Assembly: GCA_011319805.1 (NCBI GenBank)
Contig: SJRY01000050.1
Coordinates: forward strand, 992,001-1,056,000
Length of the DNA stretch: 64,000 nt
Source: Macrocybe gigantea
Taxonomy: Eukaryota; Basidiomycota; Agaricomycetes; Agaricales; Callistosporiaceae
Direction: 5' to 3'
The notes beneath the pieces were generated by a model. That model was not told the DNA's origin and searched no databases. It saw only the letters and a list, made by a program, of their open reading frames with translations. Positions 22,386 to 35,036 of this stretch are shown in pieces. The position numbers and the translations under genes are program-made. Numbering within the stretch: position 1 is the stretch's first letter; each line of letters starts with the position of its first letter.

Positions 22386-24526
22386 TCAGTATTGAACAGG
22401 CGATTCTGGCAACCATCTCGTATCATTGACGTGCACGCGCTTCCTGCCTGTGAACACAGTCCTGTCCCGCACGCGGACGCTGTAAGGCAGGTCCATGGCG
22501 AGTGTGAACTCGCTGCTCCCATGTCCGTGCACAGGTGCTTGATACTCCCCGTACCCACCAACACCCTCCAAGCCAGCGATGTCGACGCCGCCCACGGGCG
22601 CGACCTCCGAGTACGCAGGGGGCTGCTGGTTCATGTACGCGTCGGGCTGGCTGCCGCACGCCGTGTGGTGCATGGGGACAGGGAGTGGCTGGAAAAGGAC
22701 GGGTGAGAGCGGCAAGCTATGCTGCTGTGGCGACGGCAACGTCGACAATGACGAGGGCACAAACCCGATCTCGACCGGGATCGGCGCGTTCAACCGGTGC
22801 CCGCGCATGCTGCTCGTCCGCACCCTCGGACGGATCACTTGTCTCTCCGCCTCGAATGCATGGCGCCCGCCACCACAGCCACCGCTCCCTCCTACGTACC
22901 CACCCGTCTCTTCATCCTCGGGCCCCATTACGCCACCTTCGAGATCGACATCGAAGCCCTGGAAATGGAGCTCAAGCTCCCGTGCGACGTGCGCCTCGTC
23001 TTCCGAGCCATCCAACTCGGCCTCAATCTCTTCTTCCGTGACAGGGAAGAGCTTGGAATTCGACGAGGAGCTCCTCATCCGCCGCAGCTTCGCGCCGAAT
23101 CTGTATTCCGGAGTAGGAGCAGGCTCCGCGCCTGTAGCAGTGGTGGCAGCGCCGGCAGCGTCCTCCAGATCCTCGTTCGGCGCGTATTCGTATTGTTCCG
23201 CCGTCCAAGACCGCTGTGCGAGTGGCGAGCTTTTCGATGGTGCCGCCATGCCGAAGCTCATGCTAGTGCCAATCCCCCGAGATAGCGCCTTGTTCAGCCA
23301 CGCCCGCCTGCGACTTCGGATCTCAAGTACGATGTAGTGGTGCTTGAGGTCTTCCTCCGCGTTGCGCTGGCGCGTCTGGTCCTGGATGAGCAGTCGCCGC
23401 AGACGACTGGTCATGCGCGCGAGCTCAGTATACACGGCATGGTCGTTCTCGGAAAGGTACCGTCGCGGGGAAGGGAGCGCGTGGTGTTGCGAAGACCTCG
23501 CCAACGCGTAGTCGTTGAGCGGAGGTAGGCGTGCGGGGTTGAAGTGGGAGGTTGAAGGCGTATGGACAGAGCTTCCGTCTGTGTCAGTCTCGAGGTCGTC
23601 GCCTTCGTCATCAGATGTAGGCGGCGTCGGTGGGAGCGAGGCTGCGGTGATCGAGAAAAACTCCGGATGCTCTGGATAGTATTGGTCCAGGTCAGGTGAC
23701 GTCCATCCTCCGGTGGACTCGACAAGCCGTTCCATGTGTTGCGTGACCCTCCGAAGCATGCTTTGGAGTATCCAGGTGTAGTACCCGCCTTGGGGAAATC
23801 GACGCGAGAGCTCTGTCAACACGTGCATTCGGAAGGTGTCCACAAGGGTGGAACGAGCACGCCTTCGAAGTGCACGGGAGGAGACCGCCGGTCTTGGTGG
23901 CGTAGAGGTGATTGGCGTAGGCGGAGGTGAAGGAAGTCGGGAAGAAGAAGAAGAAGAAAATGACGACAAGGATACAAAGGACCTAGATAATGTGGTATCA
24001 GTGAAAGAGCCTTCGCCTTAGAATCGGGTACGGACGCGACCAATGTCATGATTAGTGATCTCTGCTTCCTATGCCTTGAAGTCCGAGCTGGCACAGGCGG
24101 TGGTAAGCCTGGCGACGAAGAGTCCGACTTCCTCCTCTCCCTCTCTCTTTCTTTCTCTCGGTCCCTCTCCGCTTCTTTCTGTCTTTCGGATTCTCGGGAA
24201 GACACCGATACATCCTCTGCCACCCTTCCCAACAGGGAGAGTAGTCCGTCGCCACCAAGCGGCCACTCCTCCACAGCACCGTCCACAAAATGACACGAAA
24301 TGGTCATGGCAGGTATGTCAAACGACACCTCGTTCAACAGACTTGGTATACCAGCCGCCCTATCCAGGGAGTGCATTGTCTTGGGAAGTTCAAGATCCTC
24401 CTGCTGCAGCGTCTGCAGCATGCTCATCCAAGCGTTGGAGATGGGGATCTCGTCTTTGATGTCCGGAAACGAGACAGCAAAAAGGACCGTTGGAAGGGGA
24501 CCGTCGGGCACGAGCTTGATAAGCAT
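22386..24526 (-). CDS. Large low-complexity protein of unknown function
   Basis: Exon 1 (from 24526) encodes MLIKLVPDGPLPTVLFAVSF and a short folded-looking region. A highly charged Glu/Arg coil (ESERQKEAERDREKERE) and a Ser-rich stretch follow. An intron of about 50 bp near 24045-23990 leads into a 520-codon exon. Its donor looks non-consensus and its border is approximate. The large exon has poly-Ser and Pro-rich parts. It also has a conserved-looking core (DTFRMHVLTELSRRFPQGGY and YTWILQSMLRRVTQHMERLV), a second basic helix (TRQRNAEEDLKHHYIVLEIR), Gly-rich linkers and a Tyr/Pro C-terminus. The plus-strand frames of 160-250 codons across this exon are shadows of its G+C-rich third positions. 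No known domain is recognised. Confidence 0.6.
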
Positions 24527-24549
24527 AGCGTTCAAGCAACTGGAAAGGA

Positions 24550-25787
24550 AAAGTCAAGCACTTGGACTACAGCTCTTTCAGCGCAGCAACGAAGTGCATT
24601 CAGCGTAATAAGCCCAGGAGCGACGCGGGGGATTAGGAAGTCCTAACACTAGTTGATGTTAGTGCACACGAACCTGGGAAGATAACCATGCTAGCACACC
24701 GTAAATGACGCTGAAAGGTGGAGAACCTGTCAGGAAGACGTAGAGCGAGCGAGATGACAGACAGGGAGCTGACAGCAAAGCAGAGAATTCCGTCGGAATC
24801 CCGAATTAGAGATAGACAGAGTGTACTAGAGGAAATCAAGAGAAAAGAAAGGAAGAGGAGAGAAAATGAGGAGATCAGGGGTACATGAAGCCAGCTAGCC
24901 ATAATTGAGCCGTTGTAACCGAGAAATTTGTATCGGCCTTCTCGTCAGATGTGGAAGCTTTACCTCATATTACTGCCCTTGATGGAATCAAACGTCTACG
25001 ATTTTCGTGTTCCTCCGCCAATCTTGCAAGACCTCTGCCTCTTCAGAGTCCCATTCTGCTAGGCCTGCGAAGCACAGGCCGACGCATTAGGTGAAAAAAA
25101 GTTCTATGCTTAGGATTATGGTGTCCATAAGAAGGAGATTCAACAGTTGTGATGGGAGTACGGATCGAAGCCCGTAAACACATGCCGCAAGATGGACCGA
25201 CTTGGATGCCCATCTGACTTGGGCACCTGAGCGCGCCACCAGCACCGCTCTCTGCATCAGCGAACGCGACCCATTCCGCCAATGAAGCCTCCAATTGTAC
25301 CAATTCAACCCGGTCTCCGGATGATAACTTACGAGAATCCAAGCCGTAATGCCAACACTGATTGGCGGCCTAGTGACACACGAGCAGAACCTAATGGGAA
25401 AATCCCGGCTGCTGAATTGGATCCAACTTACGACACAATCCGAGCCAGAAGAATGTCGCCAGTCCTCAAAATGCTGTCCATCGTCTACGCGGTTCTACGG
25501 AATCAAAGTCGATGTCCAAGCAAATGATGGTTTAGCCGAGGGAGTAGATATTTTCATGCTGACCGACACGCTCTTTTTTTCAAATTCAGCCACCATTTAG
25601 CTTCCACACCACATGCTCGATAACGGCTAGAAACTCGTCGATATTGTAAAGCAACAAAAGCAATACAACAGTGCAAGTATACAGGCGAATAAGTTAACGC
25701 ATGAATACAGACGCACGGAGTCTTCAAATGAATGACGGCAAGAAAGCGGGAGTGGCTTTCTTTTCTTTTCCTGTTTTGTTTTGTTCT
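24550..25787. other. Spacer of about 1.2 kb, no supported gene
   Basis: A hydrophobic minus frame (24633-24902) and overlapping frames at 25043-25600 on both strands were examined. None shows family motifs or consistent splicing. The first part is probably the 5' region of the low-complexity gene. Confidence 0.4.
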
Positions 25788-27485
25788 CTATTTTCTATCT
25801 TTCTTCACACGAGCGGTTTCGGTTCGGACATGGACTTCGTAGTTGTGGTGCCTTGGCTGCTTGTCAACGAACCAAGAGCAAGCGAATGGCTGAACTGTCA
25901 AATAGAAGGATTCCTAATGCCAGAGATACTCGACAATGGAAAAGGAACACTTACGTCGATGTGTGTTTCGTGCGAGAGAGCCAGAGAAGTCCGACCATCG
26001 GTGCTAATGTTGTTGCCCGTACGCGTTCTCTGGCAGAGGGAAAAAGGTTAGGCCCATCCAGCAACTTTCTCATGCCCAACACTGACTCGACGCTCTTGAA
26101 TGTCTGCACCAGCACTGAAGACGATGTCCCTATCGTTGGCACGGATCCGGCGCCTTGCGTTCAGCGTCCACATCATGGAAATGGCATACAACTTGGGCAG
26201 AGCTTGGTTGAACGCCAAAGAAATCAGTCGAAATTTGCCGGACCAGATTTGGGAGAATATCAGGTTAAACATCGCACTATGATAGAAAACAGAGATTAGA
26301 GTGGCATCCGATGCTGAATGACGTCCGACGTACCATATTGCGGCTGGCGCAGCCGTCTGAAAAGTGAGCCGCACAAGGGCATCTATAACACCTGCGGTCC
26401 TGTAATAAACCATCAGGGACGAGACCATCGGAAAAGGGAAAGGAGTACTTGCTGCGGAAGCACATCTTTTCTGCTCTTCAGCAGAAAGTACGCAGTGGAA
26501 AACATGATCAAGATGTCTCCAGCTTGAAGGAATTTGGATGGATGAGGAAAAGACGAAACCAGGTGAGTGCTGTTCTTACCGAATACGCAGCTCAGATGCA
26601 CTGCGACTGCAAATCGTCAACAAGCCACCAAAAGCATTTACCGCATGTCATTCGAACTCACACCAAAGCGAAATTTTCGCACTCGCGTCAACCCCTCGCG
26701 AAATGTAATAAGTCTGAGATCGCAAGTCATGACTGCAACCGCAAGAGGTGCACGGATACCTCACTGACAGCGAAGCAGACTGCGACATAAGCAAAGCTCA
26801 GAACGAGCGCAATGAATGCCACGATCCAGGGATTGTGCTTGGATATGCCCCATAATCGGTGGCAGAAGAATCCTTGCACGTAGAGTCCGATAGTTGCAAC
26901 CTGGTTTCAATGAGGTGTCAGCAAAAACGGAAAGGAGACGTCAAAAAGAGCAGGGTGGAAGTAACAAAACCGCGATATTCACCATCAGCGCACTACCCGA
27001 TTGCCACCACGCCGTGTAGTTAAGCATGAGTGCCCCGGTGAGATCTTCGAAATGAAGGATGAAAAAGTTCCAACATGACACGCTTCATAAAGCTGTCAGC
27101 ATGAGGCCATGTACTGGATGTTTGAGGCCATGCGCACATGGTTTGTACGGATTTCAACGTGGTGAGGACTGCAAGAACGACGACCGCTAGCCGGATTCCT
27201 CTATCGTCCTTTCGATGCCAGGCAAAGTAATGGTCAAACTATTTCACGGAAGCATTTGCGCACGTCGTGGTTAGACGATGAATCACGTCAAAGGCGTAGA
27301 TCCACAAACTTGGCAGAACAGAATGCCTTGCAAGGCGACCTCTAAAAAGGAACCGATAAGCTGTAACAAAGAGACAAACCAAACAGGAGGATTGAATCAT
27401 GGGCGTTGCGTCAGAACACCCAGCTTTAGAGGCGCACCCAAGGCCCTAGTATAAATTTGGCAAGCTCGAGCTCTTCACGATCCAT
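25788..27485 (-). CDS. DUF6534-family integral membrane protein
   Basis: DUF6534 proteins are seven-helix membrane proteins greatly expanded in mushroom-forming fungi, with unknown function. The start at 27485 gives MDREELELAKFILGPW. The following exons read LIGSFLEVALQGILFCQ and FDHYFAWHRKDDRGIRLAV, then LNYTAWWQSGSALM, VATIGLYVQGFFCHRLWGI and RLTFQTAAPAAIWYVGR. They end with the family signature LPKLYAISMMWTLNARRRIR. Later exons encode a polar tail that stops at 25788-25790. Introns of 50-90 bp with GT-AG ends splice in frame at every junction checked. No break was found. Confidence 0.75.
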
Positions 27486-28985
27486 CGTAGTGTCAGAGGC
27501 CATGTCGACAAAACAGCATGCAGCATATCAGGAAAGGGAGAAGATGAGACCACACCATTGAAGAAAGCAGCGTATATATGGACTCCTTGCTCGGCACCAA
27601 CTCCATTAATCTCCATGTTTCTCGGGCAGCGAATAATACCACGAATCGCTGAGCCGAGTATACGAAGAGTCGCCATGTCTACAGCTCCAACTCGTGGTCA
27701 TGACAAGACCAGTCTAATCTTGGTGCGCAGGGTGGTTGAGAACAGAATTCTAGAACGAGTCATCTGATTTTTAGGATGCATGGTCGTTCCCTTATCTGCT
27801 CCCAAAAAACATCAGCATGACTTTTCTCTTCAACAAGGTCAGTGATAGAGGTTTCCCCGCATACGGGCGTTGAATGTTCCGCGAATTTCAATTGACGCGA
27901 TGTCGATGGATGGACTGCCGTTGGGCTTGTTTTGCAAGTACTATATTCTCGGCTCTAACCGAGCAATCTCGAAGCTCCGTTTTCAACAGCATCTAGTGAA
28001 AGCTCCTTGCGAACGAGGCTTCTTTGGACCAGTCCTGCGAAGAAGTGTATAACCACTAGTAGCCGTCGGTTCTATTCGTTTCCGTTTCTGAGTCTTTTTT
28101 TTTTCCCCGTCTAGCGGCCATCACCTTTTGGAAGCTTTGCATGACAGGTAACCTTCAACGACTGCCTATCTATACTTCGGCTTATTTGATGTGGGCAGTG
28201 GCGAACGAGTTTGGGATCTTTCTGGCGCTTCGATTGCTCGATGTCACTGCTGCACCCATACCCGACGCTGTCGACAGGTGCTGATGTCTTCATCGGATGA
28301 GAACTACTCAATTTCATCATGATCCATCCATATCTTCAGGTCTAATAATTTTGACGTGCACCGTATCGTGATTCTGTGAAGGGACGACTCAGTCACGCGT
28401 GAGAGCGGGATAGGTATAAAATTATGTTCGTTCTATCTATTTCGGAGGTCGAATGTGCCCAGACTTTGGCCGTTCAAGAAAAGGCGAAGTAATCTGTCTG
28501 TATAGGACATCCTCGAGGGTAGAACACGAGCAGAACCGCTTGCAAGCCGAGTAACATGATATCGCCAGGTGGTGCTCCACGAGAGCGCCATATGCCTTGC
28601 TTCTCATATCTTCAGCGCAGAGACAGAATAGTGACGTTAGGAAGAGACTTCGAGCCATGCATACTGCTATCGCTTGGGGGAGATGCGGCGCCTCCATGAT
28701 GCCCCTCTTGCATGCGAGTGGTGCAGTAGCACGACTAGAATAACGGCTACCCTGTCTGTTTTCCCTACATACAACAGGATGAGATCTGATAGATAGATGA
28801 AGGGGATAAGGGATTGTGGGGAACGATAGTATGGCTGCCTATACAAAATATACCAACAAGATATGACATAGAAATTCCGTCCCTTTACATCCGCAATGTT
28901 AGAGCCTTAATTGTTTCGACGATTGGTGATACATTATCCACAGCCACGGACGAGCTGAACTTCATAAACTTCCGTCCGTTTTTTT
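27486..28985. other. Spacer of about 1.5 kb, no supported gene
   Basis: Only short frames are present. The longest (28437-28697 minus, 86 codons) has no motif. The right part is the 3' region of the IDH gene. Confidence 0.45.
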
Positions 28986-31058
28986 CTAGGGCTTGGTCCT
29001 CGCGGCGATCTCTCCTTGAGCCTGGCCTGTACGAACAAAAATCACGCCTGACTCGGAGGAAAAAAAACACGAAGTGCACTCACGTTGACCTTGTCCATAT
29101 CACATCCGTCACGACCCAGTGCTCCCTCTGCACGTTCTTGCCGTGAATGGCGATCGCCAGATCCTGGTCATGATGCATCCTTATCGATGACCTCAACACG
29201 CGCCTCCAGGTCCTGGCACCAGAGCTTCAGCTCCTCGTTTCCGTCAGCTTGGCCCGGTGGAGCAGTCCACGTGTCCACGCAAATATGGACGCGACGGATT
29301 CGTCGACGTCTCATGGCCCTTTTGCCATTCGCGATAATGACGAGTGACCGTGCCTAGTGTCGGCGAGGGATACTCATGAATAACGCTGCGGGAAGAACAA
29401 AATTCGATCGATGGTGCCTACCATGCGCAGCTTCGCTCTCAATAATCTGCCCATCCGGGTGAGCAACTCGCTCGTCATCATCCCAAGCTCCCAAATCCTT
29501 GCGCAAGAATATCGCTCTGGACGTCTCCATCGTAGTTCTTCGTCGCCCAGACGAACCCACCGGAGGATTTGATAACCTGCGCGACCATATCGTCGATGAG
29601 GCGGTGCTCGTAGTAGATGCCTGCCTGTTCGAAAAGAGCCTTGTATTGGGTGTCATAGACTTCCTGGAAGATGTCCTTGAATCGACCATCGTATTTTTTC
29701 ATGATCGTGTTCTTTGTTGACATGAACTCTCGGCAAAGCGGATCTTCGTCAGCCATATGCGATGAGGGAAGAATAAAAGTCTCACCAATGGCATTTTCTT
29801 AGCCAACGCCATCTTGAAGGAGGCATGGGCGAAACCAGTGATGGACTACATCGCAAAGAAGTTGGTATTGGATGAGTTGTCGGAGTTGCAGATGGCGCAC
29901 CTCATCCGTGTTGTACATGCTCATAGCCACACCCTTGCCCTTGAAGTCGTACACGTCCAACACTGTTGCTGGAGAGCCATCTGCAGGAGTGAAGATCATC
30001 TGTAGCTTGCCCGGACCGGGCGCCACAAAGTCGGTGGAGCGATACTGCAGTGGCATGTCGGATAATGAAACATCGCAGTGAACGAAAGCGCGTACCTGGT
30101 CGCCGAAAGCGTGTCTGCCGATTATGATCGGGTTCTTCCAACCAGGAATGGGTTTCGGAATGCGCTGCAGCACAATCGGCTCGCGAAATACGGTGCCACC
30201 AAGGATGTTTCGAATCTGGATGGTTGGCGTGGAAGTTTGAGAATGAGGGCTATAAAAGAAGCTTCAGACAACCAAGGACTACGCACTGTGCCGTTGGGGC
30301 TCTTCCACATCTCCTTCAAGTTGAACTCCTTCACACGAGCCTCGTCGGGAGTGATAGTCGCGCATTTGATTCCTACTTGGTACTTCAGAATGGCATTCGC
30401 GGCGTCGATGGTGATTTGATCGTTCGTCTGATTGGAGAAGGCCGTTCAGGACATTGGGTTTGGGGGTAGGGGGGTCACATCAAGGAAGGCAAATCGCACC
30501 TGATCTCTAGCCTCCAATCCCAGATCATAGTATTTGATGTCGAGTTGCAGGTAAGGAAGGATAAACTAGAAAGTCAAGGGCTTAGCCTGGCGTGGAACGA
30601 AAGAGAAGGAAATTCACAAGTTCCAAGAAGGCTCACCTCTTCACGAATCTTCTTCCAGATGATCCGGGTCATTTCATCCCCATCCAGCTCGACGACAGGG
30701 TTCTTCACGACGATCTTCTTCTCGCTGTCTACATGAAAGGCGAAGGAATAGCCAATTGAGTAGGGGAACAAAATGGGAATCTTGATGATGCGTTGCTCCT
30801 CCCACACACGCCATCACTCAGTCATTCGCTTGATCGCGTGCCATTCCCATGAGGCGAGTGCATTAGACAACGACGATCGCGAGACGGGGCGGAGCAGAGA
30901 CAGCAGCGGCAAGGACCCGAAAGAAGTTACAACTCACGGAATTTTTGACTAGTAGCAAATCCTCGAGCAACCGTATAGACGGGTGTCCACGCCCGCTTGC
31001 CTGCAAAGCCACGGGATAGCACACGGATACGCGTCGTCGCCAACACCATCGTAGCCAT
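28986..31058 (-). CDS. NADP-dependent isocitrate dehydrogenase, mitochondrial type (3' part with multiple frame breaks)
   Basis: It oxidises isocitrate to 2-oxoglutarate with NADP. The start at 31058 gives a basic, Arg-rich presequence ([20 protein letters not shown]) typical of mitochondrial import. Then come [44 protein letters not shown] spliced to [22 protein letters not shown] spliced to [15 protein letters not shown], and [40 protein letters not shown] and [12 protein letters not shown] follow. From there to the stop (28986) the reading frame is lost by single missing bases at about 29483, 29457, 29294, 29244, 29175, 29165, 29100 and 29008. Each leaves the neighbouring conserved words ([40 protein letters not shown]) readable in shifted frames. 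Introns are intact. A consensus error is more likely than gene decay. Confidence 0.88.
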
Positions 31059-31748
31059 GTCGTTTCACTAAATTTTGAGCTCTTACGAAAGGAAGTTGCT
31101 AGGGCTTGAGCGCTGTACAAATAAGAAAGAAAAGGGGCGAGAAAATGGAAGAATGTGTCCTAGACTAGCAGCAGTCTGTCAAGGAGTAGTGCCGTAGTCA
31201 CAAAGCGGGGTGGTCGGCAAAAATGTTGCTGTTGTAATTGCCGGTTTTCCTGTTTTTATGTTTCAACCGGTCTGACAACCTCTCAAACCATCGATCGCCA
31301 CCTCGCGGGGCTCTCGCCGCCCTGGAACCCGTAGCATATGGCGCTGATGTCCCTCGGATCTGGGGAACCACATTCGACCTTGAGCGGCCCGTAGACCCAG
31401 AGGGGAGAACAGCTGGCATGATGCTGATGGAATTACGTCCTCAATAAATATGGCATCTCGGCCGAATTCTGTTGTGGCGTTCGACAGTTGGCCAGAGCCG
31501 CCACGTTCCTGATAGATAAGACTTTCGCAGGCGTAGTAACATTGGAAAGTTTCCAGGCCCTCACGGACAGACTTGATCATTATTGCCATAGTCTTGCCCG
31601 TGGTGCCCTACTCTTTCTATGCTCCTTCGTATCGCCTCGGATTTTCAGCAGCTATTTCTCCCGGCCAAAGCTATGACAACTTCCCAACCATCCAAATATA
31701 GAGGAACTCGAACATCAAAGAACTCGAAGCAAGGCAATGCGTGTGTAA
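31059..31748. other. Upstream region shared by IDH and the next gene
   Basis: This is the divergent promoter region. A Ser/Cys-rich minus frame (31263-31589) and short plus frames have no recognisable features. Missing 5' exons of the nucleotidyltransferase-like gene may lie here. Confidence 0.35.
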
Positions 31749-32545
31749 CGAGCTGGAAACTTCCAATATCTTCGAGTTGTTGGCGTCTTTCGCCATCATT
31801 CCCTTGATGTCTTTCCCCCGGAACGCCCAATTCCATATCACCTTGACCGACAATTCAAAGCCGCCAAAGACGTGATAGATGTGTTGCGTACGCTGGGTTT
31901 CGCCGCCGCCCTAGTTGGAGGTATGGCATGCTGGTTATATGGAAATCCTCGTAGTCCCAATGTATGGTCTTTAATCCGAACTTGATGATTGCTGAAGGCC
32001 CAATCTTCCAGGATATCGATCTTCTCCTTATTCCGCCTCCTAGAAATACCATCCTAGAAGAAGAATTGAAGAGGAAAATTGTCAACCTGCAGCCAGACAA
32101 ATTCCTTCTCCGAAACCCCATCACTCCTGGTGCCACCTTCAAGAAGTTGTTTCACAGGGGGACATTCTTCGGCCCGTCCACGAAAATCGACATTCTTTAC
32201 CCGGGAGTCATGAATCTTCCTGCGATCAAAGAAAGCGATGTCGTGCAAGCATCTGGCTTTCCTGTCGCCCCGCTCGGCATGATACTTCTCTTCAAGCTCC
32301 AGGCCTGGCAGGATCATCGATTATCCCTTAAACCTCATTTCCTTGCCAAAGTTCCAATCGACGCAAACGACATCGAATTCTTATTAGGATTAGAACCCAG
32401 CAAATATACTATACCGAGATCCGCGCGCGGCCTCCACACGGAAGAGTTTCGACAGTCGAGTGGGCAAAGAGTAATACTTTTCTGCCGCACATATCCACAC
32501 CTCACCCACTTATGGAGAAGACTGTTGTCGGCCAAAGTGCTCTGA
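31749..32545 (+). CDS. Nucleotidyltransferase-fold protein (5' end not defined)
   Basis: The frame is open from 31749. An exon ending YGNPRSPN is followed by a 50-bp intron (about 31962-32011) and a long exon to 32545. The joined sequence reads LVGGMACWLYGNPRSPNDID, then LLLIPPP. The pattern is a GG followed about 14 residues later by DxD, the active-site signature of the DNA-polymerase-beta-like nucleotidyltransferase superfamily. Later blocks are NPGATFKK-like (NPITPGATFKKLFHRG), KIDILYPGVMNLPAI, a hydrophobic PLGMILLFKLQAWQDHR helix and a polar tail. Similar stand-alone proteins occur in many mushroom genomes, with no known substrate. Start and first exons are unresolved. No toxin or antitoxin partner is evident nearby. 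Confidence 0.6.
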
Positions 32546-32815
32546 CAGTGTAGTCACTCAGCTATCAGGATGACATGACTGTCATAACAATCAAAATATC
32601 TACCAGAACGGCATCGTGTTTCATGTATCAGGGCGTCCGAATCTGGCGACATGGCTGCACAGTCTCAATCGAGCCATCTCTTGGCGTTGGAGTAAATTAC
32701 AATCTCGGCACAACGGGAACTTGAGGCGGAAATGGCATCGATAACAGGACAAGGTAGTTATGAAGCGACTACATCCACAGTACACTGTCCCTACCGTACA
32801 CACATTTCTTCGTAA

Positions 32816-33601
32816 CTAAGCCTCAGAACTGCCCAGACGTCCAGACACATTATGCTCCTCATAGGAATTGCTTGACGTCCCGGGATCCTGGTTGTCGATA
32901 TCCTCCTCGACCTTGAGCGCAGTGTCTGGGCCGGCAGCGGAAGTTTCTCCTTCGAGGCCTAGGTCTGAAGCGTAATTGGAAGTCGATAACGGCTGCTGAG
33001 CGCTAAGACGGCCATAGCTTGGGTTCGCCGCGTCAGGAGCTCTGGCCTTGTCTTTGCATTTCCCCACACGTCCAAAATCTATTCTCACCATCTTGCCAGT
33101 CCCGATACCTGATGCTCGCGGCTTGTGCACGTCACCAGGTCGCTCATCAGCTGAGATCCCGTACCATGCCCCGTGCTGCTGGATGAATACTGGCCACCGC
33201 ACCCACGAGCGCTGCGGATAAGCTTGTTGCGGCACTTGGTTAGGACCGACTTCTACCACAAAGCGATCTTTTTCGTTCGGCTCGAGCAAGTCTCGTGGAA
33301 TACTGGCTATACACCCTTCCCGAGTCAGAATGCGTGGGACGTCCTTGTCCCAGACGATGAGAGGAAATTTAATGGTGAGCTCTTCTGGAGGGGTCCCGGA
33401 CCCAGCGCGAAAAATGTGAGAACTCTGAGACCCTCTCATAACCAAGTTCAAGACCGGGTTAGCAACTGATCCCAGCGGTCCCGGGGGGGTCCTTGACGCG
33501 GAGGAACCGCCGCCGCCTTGCCCGCGAGCAACGGCTTGAACTGTGTGTCGCGGACTAAAGGCATCAGCCTCGGCTTGGTGACCGTCGGAGGGTGTGGGCG
33601 C
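32816..33601 (-). CDS. Conserved hypothetical protein, 5' partial
   Basis: A continuous open frame from 33601 to the stop at 32816 has no ATG near its left end, so 5' exons are missing from the model. It starts with a Gly/Ser/Pro-rich stretch (AVARGQGGGGSSASRTPPG). A folded part follows: LTIKFPLIVWDKDVPRIL, then DRFVVEVGPNQVPQQAYPQ and RSWVRWPVFIQQHGAWYGIS. The acidic tail is probably disordered. The combination of a VEV block followed by PxRSWVRWP looks like a basidiomycete-specific family, but I cannot name it. The function is unknown. Confidence 0.5.
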   Translation of the reverse strand, partial: APTPSDGHQAEADAFSPRHTVQAVARGQGGGGSSASRTPPGPLGSVANPVLNLVMRGSQSSHIFRAGSGTPPEELTIKFPLIVWDKDVPRILTREGCIASIPRDLLEPNEKDRFVVEVGPNQVPQQAYPQRSWVRWPVFIQQHGAWYGISADERPGDVHKPRASGIGTGKMVRIDFGRVGKCKDKARAPDAANPSYGRLSAQQPLSTSNYASDLGLEGETSAAGPDTALKVEEDIDNQDPGTSSNSYEEHNVSGRLGSSEA

Positions 33602-35036
33602 CTACGCTTCCGGCTCTCTGGGGCCGGAGCTGAAGTCGCCTTGCGGTTTTGAGCCTCCTATATTAAAATTGCAGAGTTAGGTCGAGTTCGCGTCGGCTAA
33701 AGTGATCTTCGAGCCGGGACTTACGAGTTCGGCGCGATACGTTTCTGGGGTGACGGCGTCGATGAAAATTGGATCGAAGTTTACGCCGCAATCCCTGTTC
33801 TCGGACCCATTCGTAACGTTCACAAAGGGAGCCTTGAACATATTTGTAAAAAAGGTGTGGAAGACGAGTTTAGCTGAGTCGTGATTAGCCGCGATGGCGT
33901 AAAATGCAGATGTGGGATTGAAAGAAAGCTAAGCTTGGATGCTTGAATTTAAAGGACTCAGGAGACGTCAAAACCAGTGCATTTTTCGGGAGGACCTAGA
34001 ACAAGCGGACAAAGCGATATTGGGGAGAGGGTGCGTGCTTTGGCATGGTTTCTAAGGTCAGAAACGTGTTTGGCCCCAGCGATGTGAAATCCACTTCATG
34101 TGCCTTCAGCGGTCAAGGAGCCTGACAACTCGTAGCTCTGATGGTCAAGAATAGTTTCCAAAGCCACACTGGTCCGAGCATTCAGCATAGTCAGATGCGT
34201 CGACGGCGCGAATATCCAGTCGGTACCAAATCATGTTTAGAATAAGGGACATGCAGGACCAAGGACCAAGATGACGGTCCTCGGTTGCCGTTAATCTTTG
34301 TTATCTCTCGTCGTTGCAGGCCAAAGTTCATCAGTGCCGCAATCCAGCGAAATGATGAGATAAATATACCATAAATGCGGACCGTGTTGGGTCGCCATGC
34401 TTGTAGTATCTATATTGCTTATTGTTTCGACCTCGGATGCCAACCGAATGGCGGGTGGACCATAAACGTTATGAAGATCTCTTCAGCAACGTCAGGGTCA
34501 TTGCAGTCCAGCAAGCATGTTATAATCCAAGCAAGCGTGGCCAGCTGTCAAATGTGCGTGGCGGCAACTAAAGCAAAATAAAATAAAATAAATCAAGATA
34601 TACGGCAAGACTTGCTTCGTCATGCATACAGTACCTCCCGTATAACCGTGTGTTACGCCGTTACCAAGTCAGAAGTTGGCTATTGTCTTCTAGTTCATCA
34701 AATACTGTGAACTGTCCACTCAAAGTCGAAACAACAATTGGAATGAAGGACATCGGAATACGAAACCATGAGGCCGAACAAGGATGGTCAGGCACCACCG
34801 TGACCGTTGGCGGGAAATGAGGCGTGCCCTATTTGGCTTCCACGTTTGAAAGCAACAACTATGAATACACTATACCATAAAGGATCATGTCGAGTCGCGA
34901 GCCATTGTTCTCCTTTGCATATCCCTCCTCTAAGAACCTTGGCGCAGGGTATACGTACATTTATAAATCAATAAAAATAAACGTGACAAAAAAAAAAGAG
35001 ATCGAGGAGTTTAAACTAGCAATCGACAAGACACGC
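33602..35036. other. Spacer of about 1.4 kb, no supported gene
   Basis: It probably includes upstream exons of the 32816-33601 gene near its left edge. The rest is A+T rich, with short A-runs near 34570-34600 and 34985-35000, and no credible frames. Confidence 0.4.

Noticed and set aside
22579..23337. Plus-strand frames of 160-250 codons
   Set aside because: They are antisense to the large exon of the 22386-24526 gene. Composition (Arg, Ser, Pro) reflects codon bias of the real strand.
24633..24902. A hydrophobic 89-codon minus frame
   Set aside because: The apolar part comes from T/C-rich sequence near the promoter of the adjacent gene. No homologous pattern or splice support.
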